DNA of 21,987 bases. Source: CAYYJM01 sp964471755. GTDB lineage: Bacteria; Planctomycetota; Planctomycetia; Gemmatales; Gemmataceae. Location of the stretch: contig CAYYJM010000085.1 of assembly GCA_964471755.1 (NCBI GenBank), forward strand, positions 1 through 21,987, read 5' to 3'. How positions within the stretch are numbered: the stretch's first letter is position 1; every line of letters starts with the position of its first letter. Position numbers and translations under genes: made by a program. Below the pieces are notes generated by a model that saw only the letters and a list, made by a program, of their open reading frames with translations, made no database searches and was not told the origin of the DNA. This document shows, in pieces, positions 14,970 through 21,987 of this stretch.

Positions 14970-16216
14970 CGAGATGACTCCTGATTGACAAGTTCGGGCT
15001 TCGGTCGGATGGCCAGCACCAGGAATACTGAAACGACGGCAAGGCCGGCGAAGATGCCGAAGGTAACACTGAGCGGCACGTGTCGATCCCGGAGGACGCC
15101 GAAACCCCAGTCAGCCAGTCCACCGAGGCTGATACTGAAGAAGTTCATGATGCCGTAGCCGGTCGCTCGAAGGTGCGGGCGAGTGATCTGCGACAGAATC
15201 GGCATGTTGTTGCAATCGAAGAAGCCCCAGCCGAAGCCGAAGACGATCAGGAAGACCACCGCGACGAAGAGCGAACCCGCGTTGCCGACGCCGAAGATCG
15301 CCACCGCGAGCAGGACCATGCCGATGGCACTGACGTTGATCCGACCGCGTGGATTGGTTTGCACCCAGTGATCCGCCAGCCAACCGCCGAGAACGACGCC
15401 GACGATGGCGGCCACCTGCCAGTAGAGCGTGGCCGAGACGCCCGCCAGACCCTGATCGATCTTGAACTCCTTCTGCAAGATGCCCGGCATCCAGTCGCGC
15501 ACGACCCACCCGGCCATCGCGGGCAGGGTGAAGTACAGCACCAGCAGCAGGAACGAGAAGTTCGTCAGCAGTTCCCGGCCGGCCTCGAATGGGGAGACGC
15601 GACGGTCCGTCTGCCGTCCACGCGGATTCGCCGCATCGCGAAGAAACAGCACCAGTGGGAGAGCGTAGAGCATGCCGAAGACGCCACAAGCGGTGAAGGC
15701 AAGTCGCCAGCCGAGGTGCGGGCTGGCCGCGATGTAGCCGCCGAAGCCGCCGATGATCACGCCGAGGTAGATTGCCATCTGGTGCAGGCCAACGGCCTGC
15801 GAGCGCGTGTGGCCGGTGTGGTAGTCGGTGATCAGGGCCAGCGCCGCCGGGATGTAGAACGCCTCACTGATGCCCATCAGCGAGCGGGCCAGGAGCAGAT
15901 CGTTGTAGGTCGTCACCTGACCGGTCCACCAGGTCACCGCCGACNNNNNNNNNNTGAGCCGACGACTGTAGCGATCGGCGATGTATCCGCCGATGAGGCT
16001 GAAGACCGCGTAGACCCACTTGAACTGGCCGAGCATGAAGCCCCAGAGTTCCTCCGGGTTCTCGGCCTGGCCGAGCGTCGGAATATCGGCCATCACGGAG
16101 GTCTGCATCGACGCGAGCATCTGCCGGTCGAGGTAGTTCAGCAACGCCACCGGCATGAGCAGGAGGACGACCAGCCAGGCCGTTCGAGAAACGGGGGGAG
16201 ACGGGGATGGCAGCAT
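14966..16216 (-). CDS. MFS transporter, probable sialic acid/sugar importer (interrupted by a gap)
   Basis: A major facilitator of about 416 aa with twelve hydrophobic segments, beginning TAWLVVLLLMPVALLNYLDR and containing the loop signature GGYIADRYSRR after helix 2. It lies between the NanM-fusion gene and the LamG-propeller gene in one operon, so I infer import of the sugar handled by those proteins, probably N-acetylneuraminate. The substrate is not proven by sequence. Ten N (15945-15954) interrupt it right after YSRRL. The frame is kept on both sides, but relatives usually have about nine residues there rather than four, so the real gap may be longer. I start at ATG 16216, 8 bases after the upstream stop, with AAGGAG as the complement of 16228-16233; an in-frame ATG at 16255 would overlap the upstream gene by 31 bases. 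Confidence 0.85.
   Translation of the reverse strand: MLPSPSPPVSRTAWLVVLLLMPVALLNYLDRQMLASMQTSVMADIPTLGQAENPEELWGFMLGQFKWVYAVFSLIGGYIADRYSRRLXXXXSAVTWWTGQVTTYNDLLLARSLMGISEAFYIPAALALITDYHTGHTRSQAVGLHQMAIYLGVIIGGFGGYIAASPHLGWRLAFTACGVFGMLYALPLVLFLRDAANPRGRQTDRRVSPFEAGRELLTNFSFLLLVLYFTLPAMAGWVVRDWMPGILQKEFKIDQGLAGVSATLYWQVAAIVGVVLGGWLADHWVQTNPRGRINVSAIGMVLLAVAIFGVGNAGSLFVAVVFLIVFGFGWGFFDCNNMPILSQITRPHLRATGYGIMNFFSISLGGLADWGFGVLRDRHVPLSVTFGIFAGLAVVSVFLVLAIRPKPELVNQESSR
15945..15954. other. Assembly gap (ten N) inside the MFS gene
   Basis: Ten undetermined bases. Round-number N runs are commonly placeholders for joins of unknown length, so distances across this point are not certain. Confidence 0.98.
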
Positions 16217-16224
16217 GACTCCGA

Positions 16225-19200
16225 TCACTCCTTCTTTCCAGGCGTCCACGCCCACACGTCCGGGGACCGGACGCCAGGCCGTGCCTCACCACTCGACACG
16301 ACCCACGACTGACCCCATTGTGTCACCGGAACCGTCACCCGCGGGGCCGCCAATTCGCCAGCGTCGATCCACTTCGCCGTTTGCGGATCGAAGCGCAGGA
16401 TCTGCCTGCTGAAGCCACGATGCTGATCGGGAGCGACGCCGACCTGGGAGCCGTCATCGCCACCGAGCAGGTAAAGGCCCGAGGCGTCGGCCGGGGCCGG
16501 CGACGGAGCCGCAGTGACCGGCCGGGGCAGATCGGCGACCCGCTGCCAGCCCTTGCCTGGCGTATAGCGGTGGGCATCGGTGAGGTATCGCCGCTCCACC
16601 TTGCCGCTCGCACTGGCAACCAGATCGACGCCACCGATCAGCCAGAACGAGTCGTCGAATCCGGCCGCAACCGCGAGCATCCGTCCGCTGCCGGGGCAGT
16701 CGGTGAGGCGTTCCCACCGGGGTTCCCGGGCCGACAGATCGAGCCGCCAGGCCGCCTTCGAGGTCGTCGTCGAGTCCGGCTTCTCCTGGCCGCCTGCGAC
16801 GTAGAGCGTGTCGCCGACCAGGGCTCCGCACCCGTTGGCGAGCGTCATCGGCAGCGGTGGCAGTTTTGTAGTGACGAGCTTACCATCGGCCCAGTCCAGT
16901 CGAAAGGCGTCGGCGTGGTGCTGCTCGGCGTCACTGCCGCCCACACAGACAACACCGCCGTTGTGCGTCACGCTGACACCGTAGCCGAGCGGTCGCGGCA
17001 GTTTGCCGGCGACGGTCCAGTGTCCATCCGGTTTCGCAAGTGCGAAGACGGTGTCATACCACACCTTCTTGCCCCCCTCCCACGGTTTCTTGCCGGGAAA
17101 ATTGGCTCCCCCAGCCACGAGCAGCGCACCGTTGCTGACGCCAGAGAACGAGCCGGCAAATCCTTCCCGATCCGGCAATGAAGGCAAGCGCGGAACCGCA
17201 CCGAGGCCGGAACCAATCTTCTCGGCCGTCATTGGCAGCGCCCGGAAATAGCGTGTTGTCTTCAGGCCCGAGGCAAGTTCCTGAACCGCGATCGACCAGA
17301 CGCCGGGATTGTCGTTGCTCGCCAGGTCGAGTTTCAGGTCGAGCTGTCCCTTGTTGGTTCCGTAGTAGCCGGAAAACTCGGCCGGCCGACCGTGCGGATC
17401 GGTGATCGTCACCCGCAGGGGGACCACCGCATCGACGGGACGATTTTCAACGTCGGTGATCGTGATGCGACACGACAGGGGCTTGCCGAGTGGCGTCTGC
17501 TCGGGAGTGTCAATTTTGACGCGTTCGATGGCCCGCTCCGTAACGAGGAAGATGTTCCCATCGCAAGGCCCCAGCGAGACGGGCCAGCGTGTCGAGCCAT
17601 CGCCAGCCGTGGTGCTGACGACGCGGCGAGCCGTGAGATCGTAGACGTGGACATTCGAGCGGCGGAGCGTCAGAGTGCCGTCGCTGGGGAGTCCGACATC
17701 CAACACCAATCCGTGTTGGCCGACGTATGTTCCCGCCTCGCGATGATCGTTGACAACGAAGACGTAATCGCTCGATCCTGCCGAGCGAAGGTGCGGAACG
17801 ATTTCGAGATTGGTTACCTCGACAGGCCGCTGATAGCGGGTTCCGAGCGCCTTGCGCAGTTCGGCAGCGTTGGCGAGGATCGTGGCCTTGTCTGCGGCGG
17901 CTTTCCTCGTGCGCGTGAACTTCGGCAGAACCAGATCGGGTTTGATGGCCGGAGCGAGGTTGGGATCGCCAATGATCAGGCCGCCTCGTTTCTGGAACGC
18001 CTGGATTCGTGCCGCCACCGATGCGGGAAGCACGTCGCAGTCAGCCAGAACCAGAATCTTGTAGTCGTCGAGTCCGCGTTTCAGGATCGTGTCCTCGAAG
18101 AGAACTTCCGGTTGAAGTTGAGCGTGCAGGAGTGTCCGATATGCTTCGGCGTTCGCGTAGCCAAAACTGCCGCGTCCGGCGAACATCTGTGACGTGAAAC
18201 TGTCGAGATACGCGACATCGCTGCGTCGGGCCGGAACCTGGAGCAGTGTCGGCCCAAGCGGTTCGAGTACTTCGTGATGCAGACGACGGAACTCTGTTTG
18301 TAGATCGGGTTGTGTGTACTTGTAAGCGTGCGTGCCATCGGTCGGCACCAGAGAAGCCCAACCGTGGTACATCAATCCGGAGATCGGTCGCGATATCTTC
18401 GTCCAGAACGCACCGCGCAGGTGCATCGGCGCGATCGAGATGTACGCGGCGTCGGCGTCATGATCGTCAAACGGCGAGGCAATGTGATTGGCTCCGGTCC
18501 GAATCGGCGCACTCGTTGACCGATACCAGAACAGTTGCGTCATCTTCATCACGCGCTGGTGGTGCGGCGACAAATCCGCCATCGCGAAGAGTTCGTCGGT
18601 GAAATAGCCCAGACGCAGCGGACTCGGTTCGGTGTAGGTCCACTGGCCGAGGACATCGACCGCGCCGCCACTTCCCGGCACACTTGCCGTGCGGATGGCT
18701 GGATCAAACCAGGTGTAGAAATCCTTCCCTTTCGGCAATTCCGATTTCAAACCGCGATGCAACGCCGTGTGCAGGCTGTTCCAGCCGTCGCCGTCCGTCC
18801 AGAACCAGCGCAGAAACCGAAGCCGCGGATCATCATCGGCGAGGATTCTGTCCTTCGGGAAATCCTTGATCGACTTCCATTGGAATCCTCGTTTATTCGT
18901 GATCGTGCTGGGGATCTCCTGGCCGGAGAATTTGCGATAGGCGGCGAAGTCGTGTTCCGAGAAACTGACTTCCGAGTCATCGCGAACTTCCGTGTTGACG
19001 AGCGCCGCGACGAGCGCCGGATGACTTCCATGTGTCAGGCTGACGCTCTTGCCGACGTTCTCGCAGAACTCCGCCAGGCCCGGTAGCGAGGCGTTCGCAT
19101 CGCTCCGCGTGTACGGCTTGCCCTTTCGATCGACGCGAGCCAGTTCCGACTTCCGCTTGAGATAACCGCCCGGAGATAGCGATGCCGCGATGCCGAAGTC

Positions 19201-20466
19201 ATTCGCCAGCGCCGAGTCGAGCATCCGCTTCACGGCGATGGTTCCGGCAATGCCGGTCGGCGTGTTGGGAACGACCGGTTTGCCGGTCTTCCAGATGGCC
19301 TCGTAGTCAACTCCGAAACCGAGACACTGCGTGAAGCCGAGTTCCTTCATCCGTGGCAACTCGCGTGCAAACTCGGCCGGCGAACCGATGCCCCACATCA
19401 TCACCGGCATTCGATGCGGCAGCGGCCGACCGACTAACGTGACGTGGAGTGTCTCCTCACGATGCGTTGGAATCGGGCCGGGAATATCGACGCGCGTTTT
19501 GAGTTCGTAGGCATCCGGCCGCAACGACGTATCGAACGGCACCGCGATCTCATGAACGGCACCGGGAGCGAGATTCGGAATCTCGAATCGTTTCGCGGAG
19601 CCAATCCCCGTCAGGGTGACTTTCGCTCCCTGGAGAGGTGTTGGTTGCAGATTCCGCACACGAACTCGGAGAGTCGGCTCTACCTCCATCCGCACGTACG
19701 TCGAACGATCGAGCGAGACCTTCAGCGATGCCGGGCTGAATTCACGAACGCCGCGACTGATCCGGACCTGATCGAGGACACCCGCGAAGCCACCGTAGTT
19801 GCTTCCCGTACGATCGCCGATCGTCAGCGGCAACGGCCCGGCCGAGATCGCCTTTCGGCCGGGCACCGTGCGACCGCCGATCGTTGTGCCATTTCGATAG
19901 AAACGCACCGTCCCGGCACCGTCGTACGTCACGGCGATGTGTTGCCAGACGTCGGTCGGCCACTCGACCGCATCGGACGCGAAGACTTCCGAGTCTGCTC
20001 CGAACCCGAGTGACAACTGCAACCTTCGGGCCTTGCCCTGCAACGTCGAGATCGACAACTGGTAGTCATGGTGCGAGACGTACTTCTTGCACAACAGATG
20101 GCCGATGCCGCGTTCCGGCAGATTCGCCGCCGGCTTCATCCACAGATCGATGGTGAACGCGCCCTCCGGCGACAGGCTCGGATGGGCCTTCGCCACCGCC
20201 GCATGCCGTTTGTCCTCGACGGGCCAGCCAGGAAACGATTGCAGACCGCCGCCAAACTTCCCTGCCGCGATGGTCTTCGCTCCGAACAGGCTCAGGGTAT
20301 GCCCATGCCCCGACGAGTCGGCCAGTTCGTTGCCCGTGGTGAACTGCCACAGGGCGACCATGTGCGCCGCCTTCGCCTCGGTTGCCGTGTATTCCCGTTG
20401 CCACCCGTCCGCCATTGGGTCCGCCGCCGGCAACAGAGTCAGGAGGAGGAGAGACGCTGTCATCAT
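16225..20466 (-). CDS. Secreted LamG / glycosidase-like / NanM mutarotase fusion
   Basis: A 1413-aa exported protein. A signal peptide is likely (MMTASLLLLTLLPAADP). Domains in order: LamG (about 40-245: FTIDLWMKP, DVWQHIAVTYDGAGTVRFY, LDQVRISRGVREFS); an Ig-like sandwich (255-345); a glycosidase-like barrel (about 350-735: MPVMMWGIGSPAEFARELPR, ALVNTEVRDDSE); a GATase-like segment of GH42 trimerisation type (about 800-840: YKILVLADCDVLPASVAARI, GGLIIGDPN); a second sandwich (990-1075); and a kelch propeller (1090-1413). The propeller has GGANFPGKKPWEGGKKVW, VCVGGSD, LYVAGGQ and YLLGGDDG, matching the permuted YjhT/NanM mutarotases that interconvert N-acetylneuraminate anomers. I infer an envelope enzyme acting on sialylated glycans; the barrel's activity is unknown. 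I prefer ATG 20466 (GAGG upstream, signal follows at once) over 20538. It is the first gene of the operon. Confidence 0.85.
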   Translation of the reverse strand: MMTASLLLLTLLPAADPMADGWQREYTATEAKAAHMVALWQFTTGNELADSSGHGHTLSLFGAKTIAAGKFGGGLQSFPGWPVEDKRHAAVAKAHPSLSPEGAFTIDLWMKPAANLPERGIGHLLCKKYVSHHDYQLSISTLQGKARRLQLSLGFGADSEVFASDAVEWPTDVWQHIAVTYDGAGTVRFYRNGTTIGGRTVPGRKAISAGPLPLTIGDRTGSNYGGFAGVLDQVRISRGVREFSPASLKVSLDRSTYVRMEVEPTLRVRVRNLQPTPLQGAKVTLTGIGSAKRFEIPNLAPGAVHEIAVPFDTSLRPDAYELKTRVDIPGPIPTHREETLHVTLVGRPLPHRMPVMMWGIGSPAEFARELPRMKELGFTQCLGFGVDYEAIWKTGKPVVPNTPTGIAGTIAVKRMLDSALANDFGIAASLSPGGYLKRKSELARVDRKGKPYTRSDANASLPGLAEFCENVGKSVSLTHGSHPALVAALVNTEVRDDSEVSFSEHDFAAYRKFSGQEIPSTITNKRGFQWKSIKDFPKDRILADDDPRLRFLRWFWTDGDGWNSLHTALHRGLKSELPKGKDFYTWFDPAIRTASVPGSGGAVDVLGQWTYTEPSPLRLGYFTDELFAMADLSPHHQRVMKMTQLFWYRSTSAPIRTGANHIASPFDDHDADAAYISIAPMHLRGAFWTKISRPISGLMYHGWASLVPTDGTHAYKYTQPDLQTEFRRLHHEVLEPLGPTLLQVPARRSDVAYLDSFTSQMFAGRGSFGYANAEAYRTLLHAQLQPEVLFEDTILKRGLDDYKILVLADCDVLPASVAARIQAFQKRGGLIIGDPNLAPAIKPDLVLPKFTRTRKAAADKATILANAAELRKALGTRYQRPVEVTNLEIVPHLRSAGSSDYVFVVNDHREAGTYVGQHGLVLDVGLPSDGTLTLRRSNVHVYDLTARRVVSTTAGDGSTRWPVSLGPCDGNIFLVTERAIERVKIDTPEQTPLGKPLSCRITITDVENRPVDAVVPLRVTITDPHGRPAEFSGYYGTNKGQLDLKLDLASNDNPGVWSIAVQELASGLKTTRYFRALPMTAEKIGSGLGAVPRLPSLPDREGFAGSFSGVSNGALLVAGGANFPGKKPWEGGKKVWYDTVFALAKPDGHWTVAGKLPRPLGYGVSVTHNGGVVCVGGSDAEQHHADAFRLDWADGKLVTTKLPPLPMTLANGCGALVGDTLYVAGGQEKPDSTTTSKAAWRLDLSAREPRWERLTDCPGSGRMLAVAAGFDDSFWLIGGVDLVASASGKVERRYLTDAHRYTPGKGWQRVADLPRPVTAAPSPAPADASGLYLLGGDDGSQVGVAPDQHRGFSRQILRFDPQTAKWIDAGELAAPRVTVPVTQWGQSWVVSSGEARPGVRSPDVWAWTPGKKE

Positions 20467-20525
20467 CGCTGGTGCCTCGGTTGATCCGGCTTGCAAAGGA
20501 ATGCTGGTGACCTTACCCCGCCGGG

Positions 20526-20553
20526 AAGGAACACGCAACGGCCAGCGTTCCTT
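20526..20553. promoter_or_regulatory. Inverted repeat upstream of the sialic acid operon
   Basis: AAGGAAC (20526-20532) and GTTCCTT (20547-20553) form perfect 7-bp arms around 14 bases. It lies 60 bases upstream of the fusion gene start, in the zone where its promoter or leader should be. It could be a second binding site for the divergent GntR regulator or a leader hairpin. It does not closely match the palindrome at 20640-20659. Confidence 0.35.
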
Positions 20554-20605
20554 ATGCTATCGCGCCCATCGGCACGCCAGCGTCGAAAAAAATTCCAGAT
20601 TGCCC

Positions 20606-20634
20606 TTGACAGCGGTCATTTCGCTGACAACAAT
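20606..20634 (+). promoter_or_regulatory. Sigma-70-like promoter of the GntR regulator
   Basis: TTGACA at 20606-20611 is a perfect -35 box. With a 17-base spacer it is followed by AACAAT at 20629-20634, which matches TATAAT at four of six positions. A run of seven A (20586-20592) just upstream may act as an UP element. Transcription would start near 20641, at the edge of the palindromic operator. Confidence 0.6.
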
Positions 20635-20639
20635 GCCAT

Positions 20640-20682
20640 TGTTCGATCATGATCGAACATGAACGAACGCGATCGAACATGA
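20640..20682. promoter_or_regulatory. Putative operator: 20-bp palindrome plus 12-bp direct repeats
   Basis: TGTTCGATCATGATCGAACA (20640-20659) is a perfect palindrome. Its right half extends into GATCGAACATGA (20651-20662), which is repeated exactly at 20671-20682, a period of 20 bases or about two helical turns. The site begins at the predicted transcription start of the GntR-family gene and lies in the gap shared with the divergent operon. FadR/FCD regulators bind short palindromes as dimers, so autoregulation and control of both units is the simplest reading. Confidence 0.65.
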
Positions 20683-20705
20683 CCCGCCCGGATGGTGAGA
20701 ATGCG

Positions 20706-21407
20706 ATGCAAGAGACCCTGTCGGAACGAGCGTACCGGGAACTTCGCCGGAAGGTACTGAACGGCGAACTGGAGGCCGGCTCGCAACTGGTGAACCGGAC
20801 GCTGGCCCAGACCCTGGCCGTCAGCCTCGCGCCGATCCGCGAGGCGATCTCCCGGCTGGCGACCGAAGGGCTGGTAGAGTACGTCCCCGGAGCCGGGGCA
20901 TTCGTCCGCAAGTCGAGCCCGCAGGATCTGGAGGAGCTGTACATTCTGCGAGAAGCGGTCGAGAGCTGTGCCGCCGCCGAGGCCGCCCGCAACGCCACCC
21001 AGAACCAGCTCGACGCTCTGGCCGCGGTCCGTGACGAGTTCGAGGAGATCCTGACCACGATCCGCCGGCAGAAGTCGCAGACGGCAACCGAAGAGCAACT
21101 GGACCACTGGCTCGACTGCGAGGAGCGGTTCCACTTGATCATCGTCGAGGCTGCTCGCAATCGGCTTCTGGCCAAGGTGATCGAGGACTATACCGCCCTG
21201 GGCCAGGTGTTCGGGATGCAACGACACCGGGCCGCCATGCTGACCCTGGCCGTCGCCGAGGAAACCTGCCGCGACCATGCGGCCATCACCGAGGCCCTCC
21301 AGCAACGCAACGCCAACACCGCTCGCCAGCTGATGAGCGACCACATTAACAAGGGCCGCAAGACGGTCCTGGAACATCTGCGGGACAACCGTCGGAACGG
21401 CGGTTGA
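20706..21407 (+). CDS. GntR-family regulator, FadR subfamily with FCD domain
   Basis: A 233-aa DNA-binding regulator. The N-terminal winged helix (about 1-70) shows YRELRRKVLNGELEAGSQLV, then LAPIREAISRLATEGLVEYV and the wing PGAGAFVRK. The C-terminal FCD domain (about 75-225) is all-helical and carries the histidine-rich metal/ligand set: CEERFHLI, CRDHAAI and MSDHI. FCD regulators usually sense small acids or sugars; E. coli NanR, which senses sialic acid, belongs to this group. Being divergent to the sialic acid operon suggests local control, probably repression relieved by a pathway sugar. I start at ATG 20706 because GGTGAG lies 6 bases upstream; ATG 20679 and ATG 20649 are in frame but have no ribosome binding site and lie within the operator repeats. 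Confidence 0.9.
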   Translation: MQETLSERAYRELRRKVLNGELEAGSQLVNRTLAQTLAVSLAPIREAISRLATEGLVEYVPGAGAFVRKSSPQDLEELYILREAVESCAAAEAARNATQNQLDALAAVRDEFEEILTTIRRQKSQTATEEQLDHWLDCEERFHLIIVEAARNRLLAKVIEDYTALGQVFGMQRHRAAMLTLAVAEETCRDHAAITEALQQRNANTARQLMSDHINKGRKTVLEHLRDNRRNGG

Positions 21408-21423
21408 GCCGGACGCTAATCGC

Positions 21424-21439
21424 CCCGGCCGTTGCCGGG
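21424..21439 (+). terminator. Possible weak terminator after the regulator gene
   Basis: CCCGGC (21424-21429), loop CGTT, GCCGGG (21434-21439) form a perfect 6-bp GC stem 17 bases after the regulator stop. A short T-rich stretch (ATTCGTTTTCG) follows only ten bases later, so termination is plausible but not strong. Confidence 0.3.
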
Positions 21440-21484
21440 AACGGGAATCATTCGTTTTCGTACTTCGCATCAGGAGGAAGATTC

Positions 21485-21987
21485 ATGAACGCTCGCCGAG
21501 GATTCACGCTGATCGAGTTGCTTGTGGTCATCGCCATCATCGCCATCCTGATTGGCCTGCTCCTGCCAGCGGTCCAGAAGGTCCGTGAGGCGGCTTCGCG
21601 AACGCAGTGCCAGAACCATCTCAAGCAACTCGGTCTGGCCATGCACAACTTCCACGACTCCAACAACCAGTTCCCGGCCGGAGCGGTCACCTCCAACGGC
21701 CTGAGCTGGCGAGTGTACCTCCTGCCCTACGTCGAGCAGGATGGCCTGTATCGCCAGTTCAACCTCGGCCCGGGTGCCTGGAATGCCGGGACGAACAAGG
21801 AAGGTCCGAACAAGCTCGTCCATGCCCTCAACCGTATTCCGATGTACAACTGCCCGAGCGTGCCCGACTACCAGGCCTCCAACGGCTCCAGCACGCTGGG
21901 CGATGGTCGGAAGACCTTCACGTCCGACTACCACGGCGTGTCCGGGCCGAAGGGCATGGCGCCGCCGGTGGTGGAGCTGCTCAACCG
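21485..21987 (+). CDS. DUF1559 prepilin-type protein, partial (runs off the window)
   Basis: The first 167 codons of a second pseudopilin-like DUF1559 protein. The leader MNARRG is followed by FTLIELLVVIAIIAILIGLL, with cleavage expected between G6 and F7 and the +5 glutamate at E11. It continues with PAVQKVREAASRTQCQNHLK and HNFHDSNNQFPAG, all standard for the family. The H-X9-DG end lies beyond the window. AGGAGG at 21472-21477 is 7 bases before the ATG, an ideal ribosome binding site. It shares its N-terminal third with the gene at 2597 but differs beyond. With 77 bases after the regulator stop it may have its own promoter. Confidence 0.93.
   Translation, partial: MNARRGFTLIELLVVIAIIAILIGLLLPAVQKVREAASRTQCQNHLKQLGLAMHNFHDSNNQFPAGAVTSNGLSWRVYLLPYVEQDGLYRQFNLGPGAWNAGTNKEGPNKLVHALNRIPMYNCPSVPDYQASNGSSTLGDGRKTFTSDYHGVSGPKGMAPPVVELLN

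Noticed and set aside
15080..16312. A 410-codon plus-strand frame over the MFS gene
   Set aside because: Highly charged, domainless mirror of a clear membrane protein.

Overview
The window looks like a piece of a planctomycete genome, most likely Gemmataceae-like. Three things point that way. Two genes encode prepilin-type DUF1559 proteins, and the complete one carries the H-X9-DG motif. A surface protein has the N-terminal LEDRVVPS signature. The coding style is high-GC, with many multi-domain secreted proteins. A run of ten N at 15945-15954 shows it comes from a draft scaffold.

Left part (1-7630). A partial minus-strand surface protein with Ig-like repeats (1-704) diverges from a plus-strand ribBA (943-2193) for riboflavin synthesis. 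The 403-base gap that follows holds a possible small minus-strand gene (2275-2349) with a strong Shine-Dalgarno site. Next is a tightly coupled plus-strand operon whose four genes each overlap the next by ATGA: a DUF1559 pseudopilin-like protein (2597-3514), a small lipoprotein (3511-3987), an ABC ATPase (3984-4772) and a large FtsX-type permease (4769-7630).

Middle (7631-12311). A 730-base non-coding stretch holds an imperfect 446-bp palindrome (7723-8168). Its apex hairpin has been expanded into four tandem 77-bp copies, and further inverted copies lie outside it. It is followed by a 1268-aa membrane-anchored protein with a zinc ribbon, PDZ-like segment and toroid-like domain (8361-12167, DUF6288-like). 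A structured convergent intergenic region with several hairpins ends this part.

Right part (12312-21407). This is the most coherent system: a four-gene minus-strand operon with a divergent GntR/FCD regulator. In transcription order it encodes (1) a 1413-aa secreted protein joining LamG, a glycosidase-like barrel, a GATase-like domain and a C-terminal NanM-type kelch mutarotase; (2) an MFS transporter interrupted by the N gap; (3) a secreted LamG domain split by a seven-repeat propeller; and (4) an N-acetylneuraminate lyase. I infer an envelope-to-cytoplasm sialic acid scavenging pathway: capture or release outside, anomer conversion by the NanM-like domain, import by the MFS protein, and cleavage to N-acetylmannosamine and pyruvate by the lyase. 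The regulator's promoter has TTGACA and AACAAT boxes followed by a perfect 20-bp palindrome and 12-bp direct repeats, a good candidate operator. No nanE, nanK or nag genes are visible here.

The window ends inside a second DUF1559 pseudopilin gene (21485 onward).
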